A stretch of 38,048 nt of DNA from positions 1 to 38,048 of the forward strand of contig CAMYKI010000024.1 in assembly GCA_947258985.1 (NCBI GenBank), read 5' to 3'. Position 1 is the stretch's first letter. Each line of letters starts with the position of its first letter. This DNA comes from an uncultured Acidimicrobiaceae bacterium (GTDB taxonomy: Bacteria; Actinomycetota; Acidimicrobiia; Spongiisociales; UBA5794). Below the pieces are notes generated by a model. That model had not been told where the DNA came from, did not search any database, and saw only the letters and a list, made by a program, of their open reading frames with translations. This document shows, one piece after another, positions 29,769 through 38,048 of this stretch. The translations under genes were made by a program, and so were the position numbers.

Positions 29769-30950
29769 CTACGGTTGCTCGGGGACTACGCACACCGAGC
29801 CGGAGACCGTTCCGGCGTCATCGTAGAAGTACTCGGGACGGTTCGGCTCTGCACCGGCGTCGTCCGTCGTGAGGAACCTCACCACACCGCGGTAGACGGC
29901 CTCGGCATAAGCCTGGCGGAAGGCCTCGGTCTCCAACAGCGCTTCTTCATCTGGCTCTGAGATGTACACGCCTTCGACAATGACGGACGGCACCGTCGCC
30001 CGCCGCAGGAGGCCGTAGTAGTCCTCCTCGGTGTCCGGGTTGAGGCGGGCCCGGGCGCCGAGCAGCTCACCGCCGCTCCAGTCTGCTTCGAAGGCACCAA
30101 GACTCAGCAGCAACTCCTCGTAGATGATCCCGGCAAGCCGATCGGAGCCGTCGACCGCAGTGGAGTAGAAGACCTCGGACCCGGGGATATCGGTGTCGAT
30201 CCGGGGAACCGTGTTGTTGTGGATCGATACGAACGCGTCCGCCGCAGCTGCGGTAGCCAGGCTTGCCCGGTATGTCAGGTTTGCCTCGAAGTCGCCGTCG
30301 TTGGGTCCGTCAACGCTCCGGGTGACGACAACATCACGGAATGCGGAAACCGTCGAACCAGCGGTGACGGCACCGGTCGCCCAATCGACGTCATGGCCGC
30401 TTTTCATGAGGATGCTCACCCGGTTGGCAATGTCGAGGTTCACGGATTTTTCGCTGAGACCGCTGGGACCGACGCCACCCCAGTCACGATCACCGTGACC
30501 TGCATCGAGGACAACCACGGCTTCCGACACATCGAATCCATTGCCAAGCGCCTGCTGTTTGCCCGGCGCCACAATGGTGACGTCATCGGCGCGCACCCAG
30601 GCCGTGTCATTGCAATTGGTGGTGACGAAGAGCCAATCGTCTTGGCGGTGGGTGAAACCCAATGCCATCCCCTCGTGGATGCGGAAGTATGGATCCTGCT
30701 CCGGTCCCGACCACAATTCTGTCCCCCCCTCCGGCGTGATGGCGACCCCGCTGGTGGCGGTTTCGGATTTCGCTACAGGCGCAGGGGCGAAGGTCGTCTG
30801 GTTCTCGAGGGATGCGCTGGCCGCCGTCGATTCTGCTTCGGCGCTGTCGGCACTCATTGCGGAAACGCCGACGGCGACGCTCAGAACCGCAATCCCGATG
30901 GCGAACACGTCGACGACGGTTCGGCCGCGTAAGAGCTTTGTGATATCCAT
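29769..30950 (-). CDS. N-acetylmuramoyl-L-alanine amidase (Amidase_3), membrane-anchored paralogue
   Basis: A 393-residue paralogue of the following amidase with the same order of parts: an N-terminal hydrophobic segment (about 14-33), a low-complexity spacer, an SH3-like region with WVRADDV, and an Amidase_3 domain (LDAGHGDRDWGG, LSEKSVNLD, SIHNNTV, VIVEGVYIS). It lacks a lipobox, so it is held by an uncleaved helix or released. Some active-site context differs (DAGHG instead of DPGHG), but zinc-ligand His and Glu are kept. Tandem duplication followed by a change in anchoring is the likely history. Confidence 0.88.
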   Translation of the reverse strand: MDITKLLRGRTVVDVFAIGIAVLSVAVGVSAMSADSAEAESTAASASLENQTTFAPAPVAKSETATSGVAITPEGGTELWSGPEQDPYFRIHEGMALGFTHRQDDWLFVTTNCNDTAWVRADDVTIVAPGKQQALGNGFDVSEAVVVLDAGHGDRDWGGVGPSGLSEKSVNLDIANRVSILMKSGHDVDWATGAVTAGSTVSAFRDVVVTRSVDGPNDGDFEANLTYRASLATAAAADAFVSIHNNTVPRIDTDIPGSEVFYSTAVDGSDRLAGIIYEELLLSLGAFEADWSGGELLGARARLNPDTEEDYYGLLRRATVPSVIVEGVYISEPDEEALLETEAFRQAYAEAVYRGVVRFLTTDDAGAEPNRPEYFYDDAGTVSGSVCVVPEQP

Positions 30951-31047
30951 AAAGGCACCCGGGGAAGGCGGTCGGGTGATTGTCGCACCCGACCATGCAA
31001 TCTCGGGGTATTTCCCACCGCCTGACTTCCTGCTGATTTAGGTTAGA

Positions 31048-32595
31048 TCAGACCGGGCGTTGTGCAACCGTCTTCATTTCCATGAAGAGCCTGAGATAGT
31101 CGGGGCCGCCCGCCTTGGAGTTGGAGCCCGACATCTTGAAGCCACCGAAGGGCTGCACCCCGACCAGAGCACCCGTGATCTTCCGGTTGATGTAGAGATT
31201 GCCCACCTGGAATTCGCGCTTGGCCCGCTCGATACGCTCTGTGCTCGACGATATGAGACCACCGGTGAGCCCGTATTCGGTTCCGTTGGCGACGGCGAGC
31301 GCCGTATCGAAGTCGGGGACGCCGATGAACGAGAGTACCGGGCCGAAGATCTCATGCTGGGCAAGGCGGTGCTCGGGTTGCACTCCGGCAAATACCGTCG
31401 GCTCGATGTAGTAGCCACCATCCTTTTCGATGGCGGCTCCGCCAAGGACGAGCGAAGCCTCGTTCTTGCCGCGATCGATCTCCTCGAGAATGGATCTGTA
31501 TTGAGCAGCGGAGATGACGGGACCCACCGCAAAGTTCTCGGACCCCGGTCCAATCTCGAGCTCTCCAGCCAGATCCATTACGCGAGACAGCACCTCGTCA
31601 TACACCGACTCGACGACGATTGCCCGCGAGCAAGCCGAGCACTTCTGCCCCTGGTAACCGTAGGCACTCTTCACGATGGCGTCGGCGGCCAACTCGAGAT
31701 CGGCCGTTTCGTCGACGATCAGCCCGTCTTTGCCGCCCATTTCCATGTAGGCCCGTTTCAGCCACCGCTGTCCCGGGTTGACAGCTGCCGCCCGCTCCGC
31801 GATGTAGAGCCCGACCTCTTTCGAACCGGTGAAATTGACGAAACGTATCTCCGGATGATCAACGAGGAAGTCGCCTACGTCCGATCCCGGACCCGGCAGG
31901 AAATTGATGACACCGTCGGGAAGACCCGCTTCGGCCACGATGTCCATGAAGTGGGCGCCGAGAACGGGAGTGTTGGAGGCGGGCTTGAGCACCACCGTGT
32001 TGCCTGCTGCGACCGGGCCGGCACTCATGCCGACGAGGATCGCCAGGGGGAAGTTCCACGGTGGGATGACAACACCGACACCCATCGGAACAAGGAATGA
32101 TTCATTGATCTCGCCCGGGTACTCGACCACCGATACGGGCTCGGCGAGCCGGACGGCTTGATGCGCATAGAAGCGGCAGAAGTCGATCGCCTCGGCGACA
32201 TCGGCTTCCGATTCGGCCCAGTTCTTTCCAGCCTCCCTCGTCATCCAAGCAGAGAGCTCGAACTTCCGTTCAGCCATGAGATCGCCGATGCGATGCACAT
32301 AGCCGGCCCTTTCTTCGACCGGCATCCTCGACCAGTCCTCAAAAGCTCGCGCGGCCGCATCGACGGCGAGCTGCGCTTCGGCCCGTGACGCCAGGCCGGT
32401 GGTGCCGACGACGACATCCGGTTGCGCCGGGTCGATGCTCGTTATGCGGTCGTCGGTGGCAACCGGCTTGCCGTCGATCACCAAAGGAACGTGGCCGCCT
32501 AGCTTGGTGGCAACTGTGGCGAGCGCATCGAGATAGGCATCCCGGGGTTCGGCCGCGGAGAAGTCGGAATAGGGCTCATTGCGGAACGCGTCCAT
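31048..32595 (-). CDS. rocA: L-glutamate gamma-semialdehyde (1-pyrroline-5-carboxylate) dehydrogenase
   Basis: A 515-residue aldehyde dehydrogenase that completes proline or arginine breakdown by oxidising glutamate semialdehyde to glutamate with NAD. The catalytic C319 (YQGQKCSACSR), general base E285 (MEMGGKD) and N181 (PPWNFPLAI) are all present. The CSACSR and IPPWNFP forms and the 515-residue length fit the RocA/PruA group rather than other ALDHs. The ATG at 32595 has AAAGGAAAA upstream; the open frame to 32736 is spurious. No proline dehydrogenase gene is visible in the window. Confidence 0.92.
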   Translation of the reverse strand: MDAFRNEPYSDFSAAEPRDAYLDALATVATKLGGHVPLVIDGKPVATDDRITSIDPAQPDVVVGTTGLASRAEAQLAVDAAARAFEDWSRMPVEERAGYVHRIGDLMAERKFELSAWMTREAGKNWAESEADVAEAIDFCRFYAHQAVRLAEPVSVVEYPGEINESFLVPMGVGVVIPPWNFPLAILVGMSAGPVAAGNTVVLKPASNTPVLGAHFMDIVAEAGLPDGVINFLPGPGSDVGDFLVDHPEIRFVNFTGSKEVGLYIAERAAAVNPGQRWLKRAYMEMGGKDGLIVDETADLELAADAIVKSAYGYQGQKCSACSRAIVVESVYDEVLSRVMDLAGELEIGPGSENFAVGPVISAAQYRSILEEIDRGKNEASLVLGGAAIEKDGGYYIEPTVFAGVQPEHRLAQHEIFGPVLSFIGVPDFDTALAVANGTEYGLTGGLISSSTERIERAKREFQVGNLYINRKITGALVGVQPFGGFKMSGSNSKAGGPDYLRLFMEMKTVAQRPV

Positions 32596-32734
32596 GACTC
32601 TTTTCCTTTGCTCGCCGTGTTGTCCATTCAGAAGGCTACGCCTAACCCGGGACCTCTGCCATTTCTGCAACTTCCTCGGGGACGACTCACCCGATTGGTG
32701 GCGGTGCCGCGGATAGAAAAGTGCTGCAGAAACC

Positions 32735-33127
32735 ATGACATCCGCCGATACTGACTACGTGACGGAATCAATCCTGATTGTGGAAGACTCTGCGAGCGTT
32801 CGCCGGCTCATCGAGGTATGCCTGAGAGAGCTCAGCTTGAACATCGTCGGTGCTGCCGACGGAATAGCTGGTCTCGAGGCCGCTCGAGCGACGCTGCCTG
32901 CCGCAATCGTCCTTGATATCGGGCTTCCCGGTATGGACGGGTGGGAAGTCCTGCGACGTCTTCGCGCCGATGACGCCACCCGGGAAACAAAGGTTCTCAT
33001 CCTCACCGCCCACGCTCAGCCCGAGGTCGCAGTCCAGGCCCAAGAGGGTGGCGCCGATGACTTCATGACAAAGCCGTTCCGGCCGACCGATCTGCGCGAT
33101 CGGGTCGCCAAGATGATCGCCTCCTAG
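32735..33127 (+). CDS. Single-domain response regulator (CheY-like receiver)
   Basis: A 130-residue stand-alone receiver domain with acidic residues E17/D18, phospho-acceptor D61 (IVLDIGLPGMDGW) and K113 (FMTKPF). It has no output domain, so it works by protein contact or phosphotransfer. It is divergent from rocA and about 70 bp upstream of the lipid kinase gene. No kinase is adjacent. Confidence 0.9.
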   Translation: MTSADTDYVTESILIVEDSASVRRLIEVCLRELSLNIVGAADGIAGLEAARATLPAAIVLDIGLPGMDGWEVLRRLRADDATRETKVLILTAHAQPEVAVQAQEGGADDFMTKPFRPTDLRDRVAKMIAS

Positions 33128-33198
33128 GACGACTCCCCGCCCTTCCGTCCTTTCCATAGCTATCGCTAGCGTGCGAGGGAGGCCTAGCCTTACCGGCG

Positions 33199-34122
33199 AT
33201 GAAGACGCTCCTTCTGATCGCAAACCCTTCAGCATCTGGATTCACCGGTGCCGCTCTTCGCGATGTCGAAGCCACGCTCGGCGAGGGCTACGAAGTCACA
33301 ACGGCGTGGCCGAATGGCCCCGCGGAGTCAAGGCAAGCTGCCGCCGACGCTGCTGCCGAGGGCTATTCCGTGGTCGCCGCGATGGGCGGCGATGGAGTCA
33401 TCCATCACGTGGCAAACGGGCTGGCGTTCACAGGCACGTCGCTCGGCATCATTCCTACCGGGACCACCAACGTCGTCGCGCGACTACTCGGCATACCGCT
33501 GAAGCCCAAGAAGGCGGCTTCACGACTGGTGGCCGGCCAGCCTCGCACGATGAATCTCGCCCACATCGCAACGGAGAACCCTCTTGCCGCCCGTTCGGAA
33601 TATGCCGTGTTCTCCCTCGGCATGGGAATCGACGCCGACGTCGTTGCTGTATCGGATCGGCGGCCAACTTCGAAGTACCACTTCTCCTCGCTCACCTTCC
33701 TATCCATCGCGGCCGGTCAGGTCGTTCGCAAGTACCACTCCCGGCCCGCCGACATGCTCATCGAATGTGAAGGCGACCGCGTCCACGCCACGTCCGTCCT
33801 CGTCCAGGTCCACGATCTGTACACATATTGGGGACGCGTCCCGCTGCGACTCACGAAAGACCATGGCGACGGGCCCACTGCCCTGGCCATGGAGAGCCTC
33901 TCAGTGCAGCGGACGCTGGGGCTGGCTGCCCGTGGGCTCATGCAGGGGCGCACAGAGGGTCAGCGCGGCGGACACGTCTTCCACGAGTTCCAGAAACTCA
34001 TCGTTCATGCTGAGCCTTCCGCTGCCTTCCAAGCAGACGGAGAGTTGCTCGGACAAGCCGACTCGGTCGAGATCACGCCCGCCTACGACGCCCTGTCGGT
34101 CATTGCCCCTCAGCGGAGCTGA
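33199..34122 (+). CDS. Diacylglycerol / lipid kinase (DagK-LCB5 family)
   Basis: A 307-residue cytoplasmic lipid kinase. The nucleotide-binding GGDGVIHHVANG (63-74) and GIIPTGTTNVVAR (83-95) are the family signatures. C-terminal GELLGQADSVEITP is also typical. It would phosphorylate diacylglycerol or a related lipid for phospholipid recycling. No transmembrane segment is predicted. It overlaps the convergent GTPase gene by 23 bp. Confidence 0.9.
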   Translation: MKTLLLIANPSASGFTGAALRDVEATLGEGYEVTTAWPNGPAESRQAAADAAAEGYSVVAAMGGDGVIHHVANGLAFTGTSLGIIPTGTTNVVARLLGIPLKPKKAASRLVAGQPRTMNLAHIATENPLAARSEYAVFSLGMGIDADVVAVSDRRPTSKYHFSSLTFLSIAAGQVVRKYHSRPADMLIECEGDRVHATSVLVQVHDLYTYWGRVPLRLTKDHGDGPTALAMESLSVQRTLGLAARGLMQGRTEGQRGGHVFHEFQKLIVHAEPSAAFQADGELLGQADSVEITPAYDALSVIAPQRS

Positions 34123-35461
34123 TCTCGGCACCGTCGCCGGAGGTCGCTTCCATCGGTACATCGGGCTTCGTCGCGTCGTCACCGTCCGGATGATCGACAT
34201 CGGCCGTGTCGGGAGTCTGCAGGACGTCGTTACCGATACGGTCGTCCAACTGGGCGGCGCCAACGGCCGCATGGGTCACAGTTGCGGCCAGCAAGGCTCG
34301 CTTCCAGAGAATGTCTCGTAGGGGTCGACCGAGAGCCTCGTCGAGGATCCCAGCCCGTGGATCAGTCAGAGCGGCCGGCTCTGCACCAGTGAGCTTCCCC
34401 CACAGCCCATCGCTGGGGACATCGGCCGATGTCGCAGATGTCGCTAACTCTGCCACGACCGACTCGATCGCTTGCCGATCGGCCACCGAACGGACCGCTT
34501 CTCCCAACAGGGGACCCGATTTCACGGCTATGAGGGCGGTGAGGTCTTCCAACCGGCACAGGGCGTCTTCCCGATCCGCCTGGGTAGAAGACGCCCCGAT
34601 ACCCGTAAGAACCTCTCCACGCACCCGCTCCCAACTCGCCTCAAAATCGACGGAGGCTCCCCGCCAGACGCCGGCAGCTTCGCCGATCAACTTCACGATT
34701 CGGGCGCTGTCCCCGATTACCTTGCGCAACATGACGGTCTTCGTGTCGATACGTTCTGTGACGTGCTCCCGAAACAACTCAATGCCGCGGGGCGCAATAC
34801 CGGGCGGATCGGCCGCCAAAGCGAACAGGGCGGGCCGCAGATAGCCGTCCGCCGCCAGGGTGTCCAAAAGATCCTGTCTAACTGTCTGTAGATCGGCTGG
34901 GCGGAGCTTGTCGATCTTGTTGAGCGCAAAGATGAACTGGCTGCGGTGCTCCGACAGCTGCGCCAGGAACTCGTCGTGAACGATGGGGTCTCGGTACTTA
35001 TCGGGATCGAACAGCCATATAACGCCATCGACCCTGGGGATCAGATCCTCAACTCGTTCCCGATGCCAGTCGGCGATTGAATCGATGTCGGGAAGGTCGA
35101 GGATCGCCGTTCTCGTGAACGCCTCATGCTCGTGGCGATATGCGATGTCGAGTGTGTCGAGGAGAACCGTCACCGCCGGTTCGGGGTTCTCCGGTACGAC
35201 GGCGAATGGCTCATCTGTGTGCGGGCGGAGGACGCTGACCGAGGTAACAATCTCCCCGGCAAGAGCATTGACGAGGCTGGATTTGCCGGTGCCGGTACCG
35301 CCGGCGATTGCAAGGACAAGGGTCTCTCCGAGAAAGCCTCGGCGATCGCGGATCTCCGCAGCCAACTGCTCCGCACCGCCGAGGACGTCGGCGGGGACGA
35401 TCCCCTGGGCTCGGGCGATCACGAGATCAATTGCGTCGAGCAGTTCCGGGACATCACGCAT
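34100..35461 (-). CDS. Dynamin-like / YfjP-type GTPase (second of a pair)
   Basis: A 453-residue GTPase with P-loop GGTGTGKS (54-61), G3-like DLPDID (122-127) and an intact G4 NKID (181-184). The C-terminal half is helical and hydrophobic in part (about residues 395-410), consistent with membrane association. The start at 35461 overlaps the end of the upstream GTPase gene by 8 bp. Paired actinobacterial GTPases of this type have been linked to membrane remodelling and cell division (DynA/DynB in Streptomyces), though these two may be a different subgroup. Confidence 0.82.
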   Translation of the reverse strand: MRDVPELLDAIDLVIARAQGIVPADVLGGAEQLAAEIRDRRGFLGETLVLAIAGGTGTGKSSLVNALAGEIVTSVSVLRPHTDEPFAVVPENPEPAVTVLLDTLDIAYRHEHEAFTRTAILDLPDIDSIADWHRERVEDLIPRVDGVIWLFDPDKYRDPIVHDEFLAQLSEHRSQFIFALNKIDKLRPADLQTVRQDLLDTLAADGYLRPALFALAADPPGIAPRGIELFREHVTERIDTKTVMLRKVIGDSARIVKLIGEAAGVWRGASVDFEASWERVRGEVLTGIGASSTQADREDALCRLEDLTALIAVKSGPLLGEAVRSVADRQAIESVVAELATSATSADVPSDGLWGKLTGAEPAALTDPRAGILDEALGRPLRDILWKRALLAATVTHAAVGAAQLDDRIGNDVLQTPDTADVDHPDGDDATKPDVPMEATSGDGAEISSAEGQ

Positions 35462-37055
35462 CGAGAGGTCCCTCCTGCACGGAATCGGTCGTTTCATCAA
35501 GATCCGGGACGCTCTCCAGCTGGGGGGCTTCGCCGCGCAACAGCGCCGAAATCGTGTCAACGTTCCGCTCCAGCTGCTCGACCAGAACCGGATTGGTCTC
35601 GAGGTGTTGCCGGAAGCGGCCGGCATCAACCTCCAGCGCGGCAGTTACTACCGCTACCAGGCTGTCTTGACCGGCCACGATGAACTCGGGGAGATTTGAC
35701 TTGAACCGACGACGAACTCTCCATGAGGCATCGGCAGTTGGGTCGACGATCAATCTCCACGCCTTTGCGACGAGCCGCTGAGCCGCCCGTGGTCGTAGCG
35801 ACCTCGTCGATGAGGTTCGCGAGGCGATCTCTTGTAGCGCGCCTTCCCAATCCTCGAGCAGACCCTGCACATCCCACGAGGTGTCTTCAGTGTGCCGCCA
35901 CAGCGAAGTTCCCTCGCCTTCGAGGAGAAGGGACCCTGTGGGATTCTGCATCCATTGGCGCGACGTGTCCTGGGCCGCGACGCCGGCACGCCTTGTGATA
36001 ATCGCGGTCAGGTCAACTGCCGCCTGAGACCAGGTCTTGTGCCGCGCCATGTCGCTGAGCGCTCCTTCGCGCAGCATCGCTCCGATCTCTCCGACCTGAG
36101 CTGCGTAGGAGGTGGTGACGGCTTCATCGAGGTCGGCGGCTACGGCAGCCTCTTCTCGCAATTCCCCTATGAGAAGGCGACAACGGTCGACGACGTTCCG
36201 ACCCGTCGTGAATGCCGTGGTAACCACCAGAGTCTTCCGGTAGCCCGAATTGGATACGGCGCCGAGCTCGTTGCGCAGGGCACCGACCGAAGAGGGATCG
36301 AGACCGCCATGCCACCTGTCGCCAAGAGCTTCGTTGATTCCAAAAACCATCGCAGCGTCGGGCTCCAACAGCAGGCCGTGGCTGTGGAGGCGGGCGGCGA
36401 AATCGTTGAGCAGAGCAACGGCCTCATCTCTATCCGGGGGAAGGCGGTTGAGGACGAAGAGCATCGGTACGCCCCGCCACCTGATCTCACGCAGAAAATC
36501 CCAAGCAGAGATGTCCGCATACCGGCTTGGACTCGTGACGAACACACACAGATCTGCGAGAGCCAGGGCATCGACGGACGGGCGACGTCCCGAGGAGGCA
36601 ACATATTCGGCCGGCGGTGTGTCGATCACAGTCAGCTGCTGAGTGAGTTCATCGTCGCCGATTACCACTTCGACGGTTGCGCCCACCCGCTCGCGCACCC
36701 TTGCGACGAACTCAGACCAGTAGCGGTTGCCATGGTCCCGATGGGCCCACAGCACCGGATTGCGGGTCGTGGGTCGTAACGCCCCGACATCGCTGATGCG
36801 GTCGTTGGCGAGCGAATTGATCACGGTCGACTTGCCCGTGCCGGATGATCCGATGATGGCGGCAACGACCGGGGCCTCGGGTTCCTCGAGCCTGGGGATG
36901 AGGTACTCGACGATGGTACGAACGACCGCAACACGAGCTTGCTCGGCATCGTCCCTACCGTCGGTCGGTAGGTCAAGACGTACGTCTTCGAGCAGCCCGG
37001 TGAGTTTCTGCAGCCGGGGCTGGAGCGCCTCGATTGCGTTCGCGTCTACCTGCAT
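35454..37055 (-). CDS. Dynamin-like GTPase (first of a pair)
   Basis: A 533-residue GTPase with P-loop GSSGTGKST (69-77), switch motif DTPPAEY and a degenerate G4 reading NRLPPD instead of NKxD. The loss of the canonical guanine-specificity Lys suggests altered nucleotide preference or heterodimer function with the downstream partner. The C-terminal region is predicted helical. Start choice is uncertain: ATG 37055 gives MQVDANAIEAL; ATG 37073 and GTG 37076 are alternatives. The gene overlaps the second GTPase by 8 bp, so they are surely cotranscribed. Confidence 0.8.
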   Translation of the reverse strand: MQVDANAIEALQPRLQKLTGLLEDVRLDLPTDGRDDAEQARVAVVRTIVEYLIPRLEEPEAPVVAAIIGSSGTGKSTVINSLANDRISDVGALRPTTRNPVLWAHRDHGNRYWSEFVARVRERVGATVEVVIGDDELTQQLTVIDTPPAEYVASSGRRPSVDALALADLCVFVTSPSRYADISAWDFLREIRWRGVPMLFVLNRLPPDRDEAVALLNDFAARLHSHGLLLEPDAAMVFGINEALGDRWHGGLDPSSVGALRNELGAVSNSGYRKTLVVTTAFTTGRNVVDRCRLLIGELREEAAVAADLDEAVTTSYAAQVGEIGAMLREGALSDMARHKTWSQAAVDLTAIITRRAGVAAQDTSRQWMQNPTGSLLLEGEGTSLWRHTEDTSWDVQGLLEDWEGALQEIASRTSSTRSLRPRAAQRLVAKAWRLIVDPTADASWRVRRRFKSNLPEFIVAGQDSLVAVVTAALEVDAGRFRQHLETNPVLVEQLERNVDTISALLRGEAPQLESVPDLDETTDSVQEGPLDA

Positions 37056-37148
37056 AGGTCGATTACACCACATCACGACCCGTTGACCTTCAATCCCGTG
37101 TCCTCGACGCGGTCTTTTCTGTCATAGGCGGCCGATAGCTTTGTGGAT

Positions 37149-38048
37149 ATGACCCATGCATCAACTCCCCCAGAGTCTGCCGGCCACGCAATAGCGAATT
37201 CTCCGAGAGTGGCGATCGAAGGCGACGTCGTCAGCGTGACCGACCTCGTATTCGAGAACTCCACCGTGGCCGCCTATCTGAGAGACCTACCAAACGAGCA
37301 ATTGTCGGAACAGCTTGCACGCGCAATCGGACTCGGTGTTCACGGCCTCATGGCTACGACCATGCAAGCCACGATCGACACGATGCGCGACGAGGTTCGC
37401 CGCATTCTCGACACGGTGGGCGAGGCCGCAGAGGAAAGGCTGTCGGATGCAGTCGATGCGGGTAGCGCAACCCTCGCCGCTCAGCTCGACCCGGAGATCC
37501 GTTCCTCCCTTACCTCCCGGGTGTTTTCCGAGCTCGAACAGGTCCACGCATCAGCACTCGCCCGGCTCGACCCGGATCGGGCGGACAGCCACAGCGGCAA
37601 ACTGGTGGCGGCCATCACCGAGATGCTTGGACCCGGAGGGCTCCTGGCAACGAGGCTCGAAGAAGCACTCGACTCGTCGGAGGCGGAGCGCGGCCTGGGC
37701 CGGATTGTGGAGACCCTGGAAAGACGATTCCAGGAAATGAGAGACCTGGTGATCGGCACCCAGCAACGTGACGAGGAAGCACTCCGGGGAACCGCAAAGG
37801 GCCGCGATTTTGAGGATGTCGTCGAACAGATTCTGCGCAGCGAGGCGCGGGTTCTCGGCGGGTGTGTCGTCGAACGCACCAGTTCGAACGGCGGGACTCT
37901 GGGGTCGAGATCCAAGGTCGGAGATGTCGTTGTAACCCTGGAAAGCGGAATCAACATCGCAGTCGAGGTCAAGAATGCCGCCCGCATAGCGCTCAGCGGT
38001 CCCAGCGGAATTCTTACCGAGCTCGACCAGGCCATGGACAATCGCAAC
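37149..38048 (+). CDS. Coiled-coil protein with PD-(D/E)XK nuclease-like domain (truncated by window edge)
   Basis: A frame of 300 codons runs to the window edge without a stop. Residues 45-215 are strongly helical with heptad-like spacing. Residues 217-300 look like the start of a restriction-endonuclease-fold domain: GRDFEDVVEQIL, then KVGDVVV (D259) and the (D/E)XK element AVEVKN (E273, K275). This order of parts resembles DUF2130-type or RmuC-like DNA-processing proteins. It is divergent from the dynamin-like pair across about 90 bp. The function is unknown; a nuclease or DNA-binding role is inference. Confidence 0.75.
   Translation, partial: MTHASTPPESAGHAIANSPRVAIEGDVVSVTDLVFENSTVAAYLRDLPNEQLSEQLARAIGLGVHGLMATTMQATIDTMRDEVRRILDTVGEAAEERLSDAVDAGSATLAAQLDPEIRSSLTSRVFSELEQVHASALARLDPDRADSHSGKLVAAITEMLGPGGLLATRLEEALDSSEAERGLGRIVETLERRFQEMRDLVIGTQQRDEEALRGTAKGRDFEDVVEQILRSEARVLGGCVVERTSSNGGTLGSRSKVGDVVVTLESGINIAVEVKNAARIALSGPSGILTELDQAMDNRN

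Noticed and set aside
1..38048. CRISPR arrays, transposases, integrases, phage genes, rRNA
   Set aside because: No direct-repeat array, no recombinase or transposase motifs and no rRNA-like sequence were seen on either strand.

Overview
The window is a gene-dense, GC-rich chromosomal segment from a Gram-positive-type actinobacterium, probably a deep-branching one such as Acidimicrobiia or a relative. This rests on family content recalled from knowledge, not on a search: a DosR/DevR-like regulator pair with a DosS-like kinase, a RamB/ScfR-type regulator beside the glyoxylate bypass genes, lipoproteins with Thr-rich linkers, paired dynamin-like GTPases, and a NurA-like nuclease. No rRNA, tRNA, IS element, phage gene or CRISPR array was found.

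Layout. 1-1002 (minus): NurA-like nuclease and the first codons of the next gene, possibly HerA. 1085-2560: DHA2-type MFS exporter. 2521-5380 (minus): nucleoside hydrolase and three SCO/SenC-like copper chaperones. 5462-5899: small lipoprotein. 5975-11086 (minus): a five-gene respiratory operon. It reads cbaD-cbaB-cbaA (ba3-type heme-copper oxidase; the 49-codon subunit IIa gene was found by hand), then a 775-residue fusion of cytochrome b, a 2x[4Fe-4S] ferredoxin, an FlpD/MvhD domain and cytochrome c, then a lipoprotein cytochrome c resembling the C-terminal domain of the fusion. 11342-13959: a DosS-like heme-GAF histidine kinase and two DosR-like response regulators. 14073-18851 (minus): PQQ-type sugar dehydrogenase lipoprotein, UMF1/Atg22-like MFS, acyltransferase 3, alpha/beta hydrolase; a hypothetical follows at 18863-19285. 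19343-23786: ramB-like regulator divergent from aceB-aceA. 23900-24691 (minus): uridine phosphorylase-like gene. 24774-25796: CstR-like persulfide repressor with two rhodaneses. 25848-26714: secreted nuclease/lamin-tail lipoprotein. 26715-27122: non-coding stretch. 27123-28496: HD-GYP-like membrane protein. 28493-30950 (minus): two paralogous cell-wall amidases. 31048-32595 (minus): P5C dehydrogenase. 32735-34122: receiver protein and DagK-like lipid kinase. 34100-37055 (minus): two dynamin-like GTPases. 37149-38048: coiled-coil plus PD-(D/E)XK-like protein, cut by the window edge.

How the genes may work together. The centre looks like a self-contained aerobic or microaerobic respiration module. 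SCO proteins would load copper into CuA of the ba3 oxidase. The multidomain cytochrome b/FeS/FlpD/cytochrome c protein could feed electrons to the oxidase; no Rieske gene is in the window. The adjacent DosRS-like system probably senses O2, NO, CO or redox. Clustered GGGAC/GTCCC half-sites resembling DosR boxes lie in front of the oxidase operon, and a related palindrome lies between the kinase and regulator genes. The fusion protein and its apparent DosR wiring are the most novel content. A second clear unit is the CstR-rhodanese sulfur-stress operon with a perfect 18-bp operator. A third is the acetate/fatty-acid carbon unit ramB-aceB-aceA.
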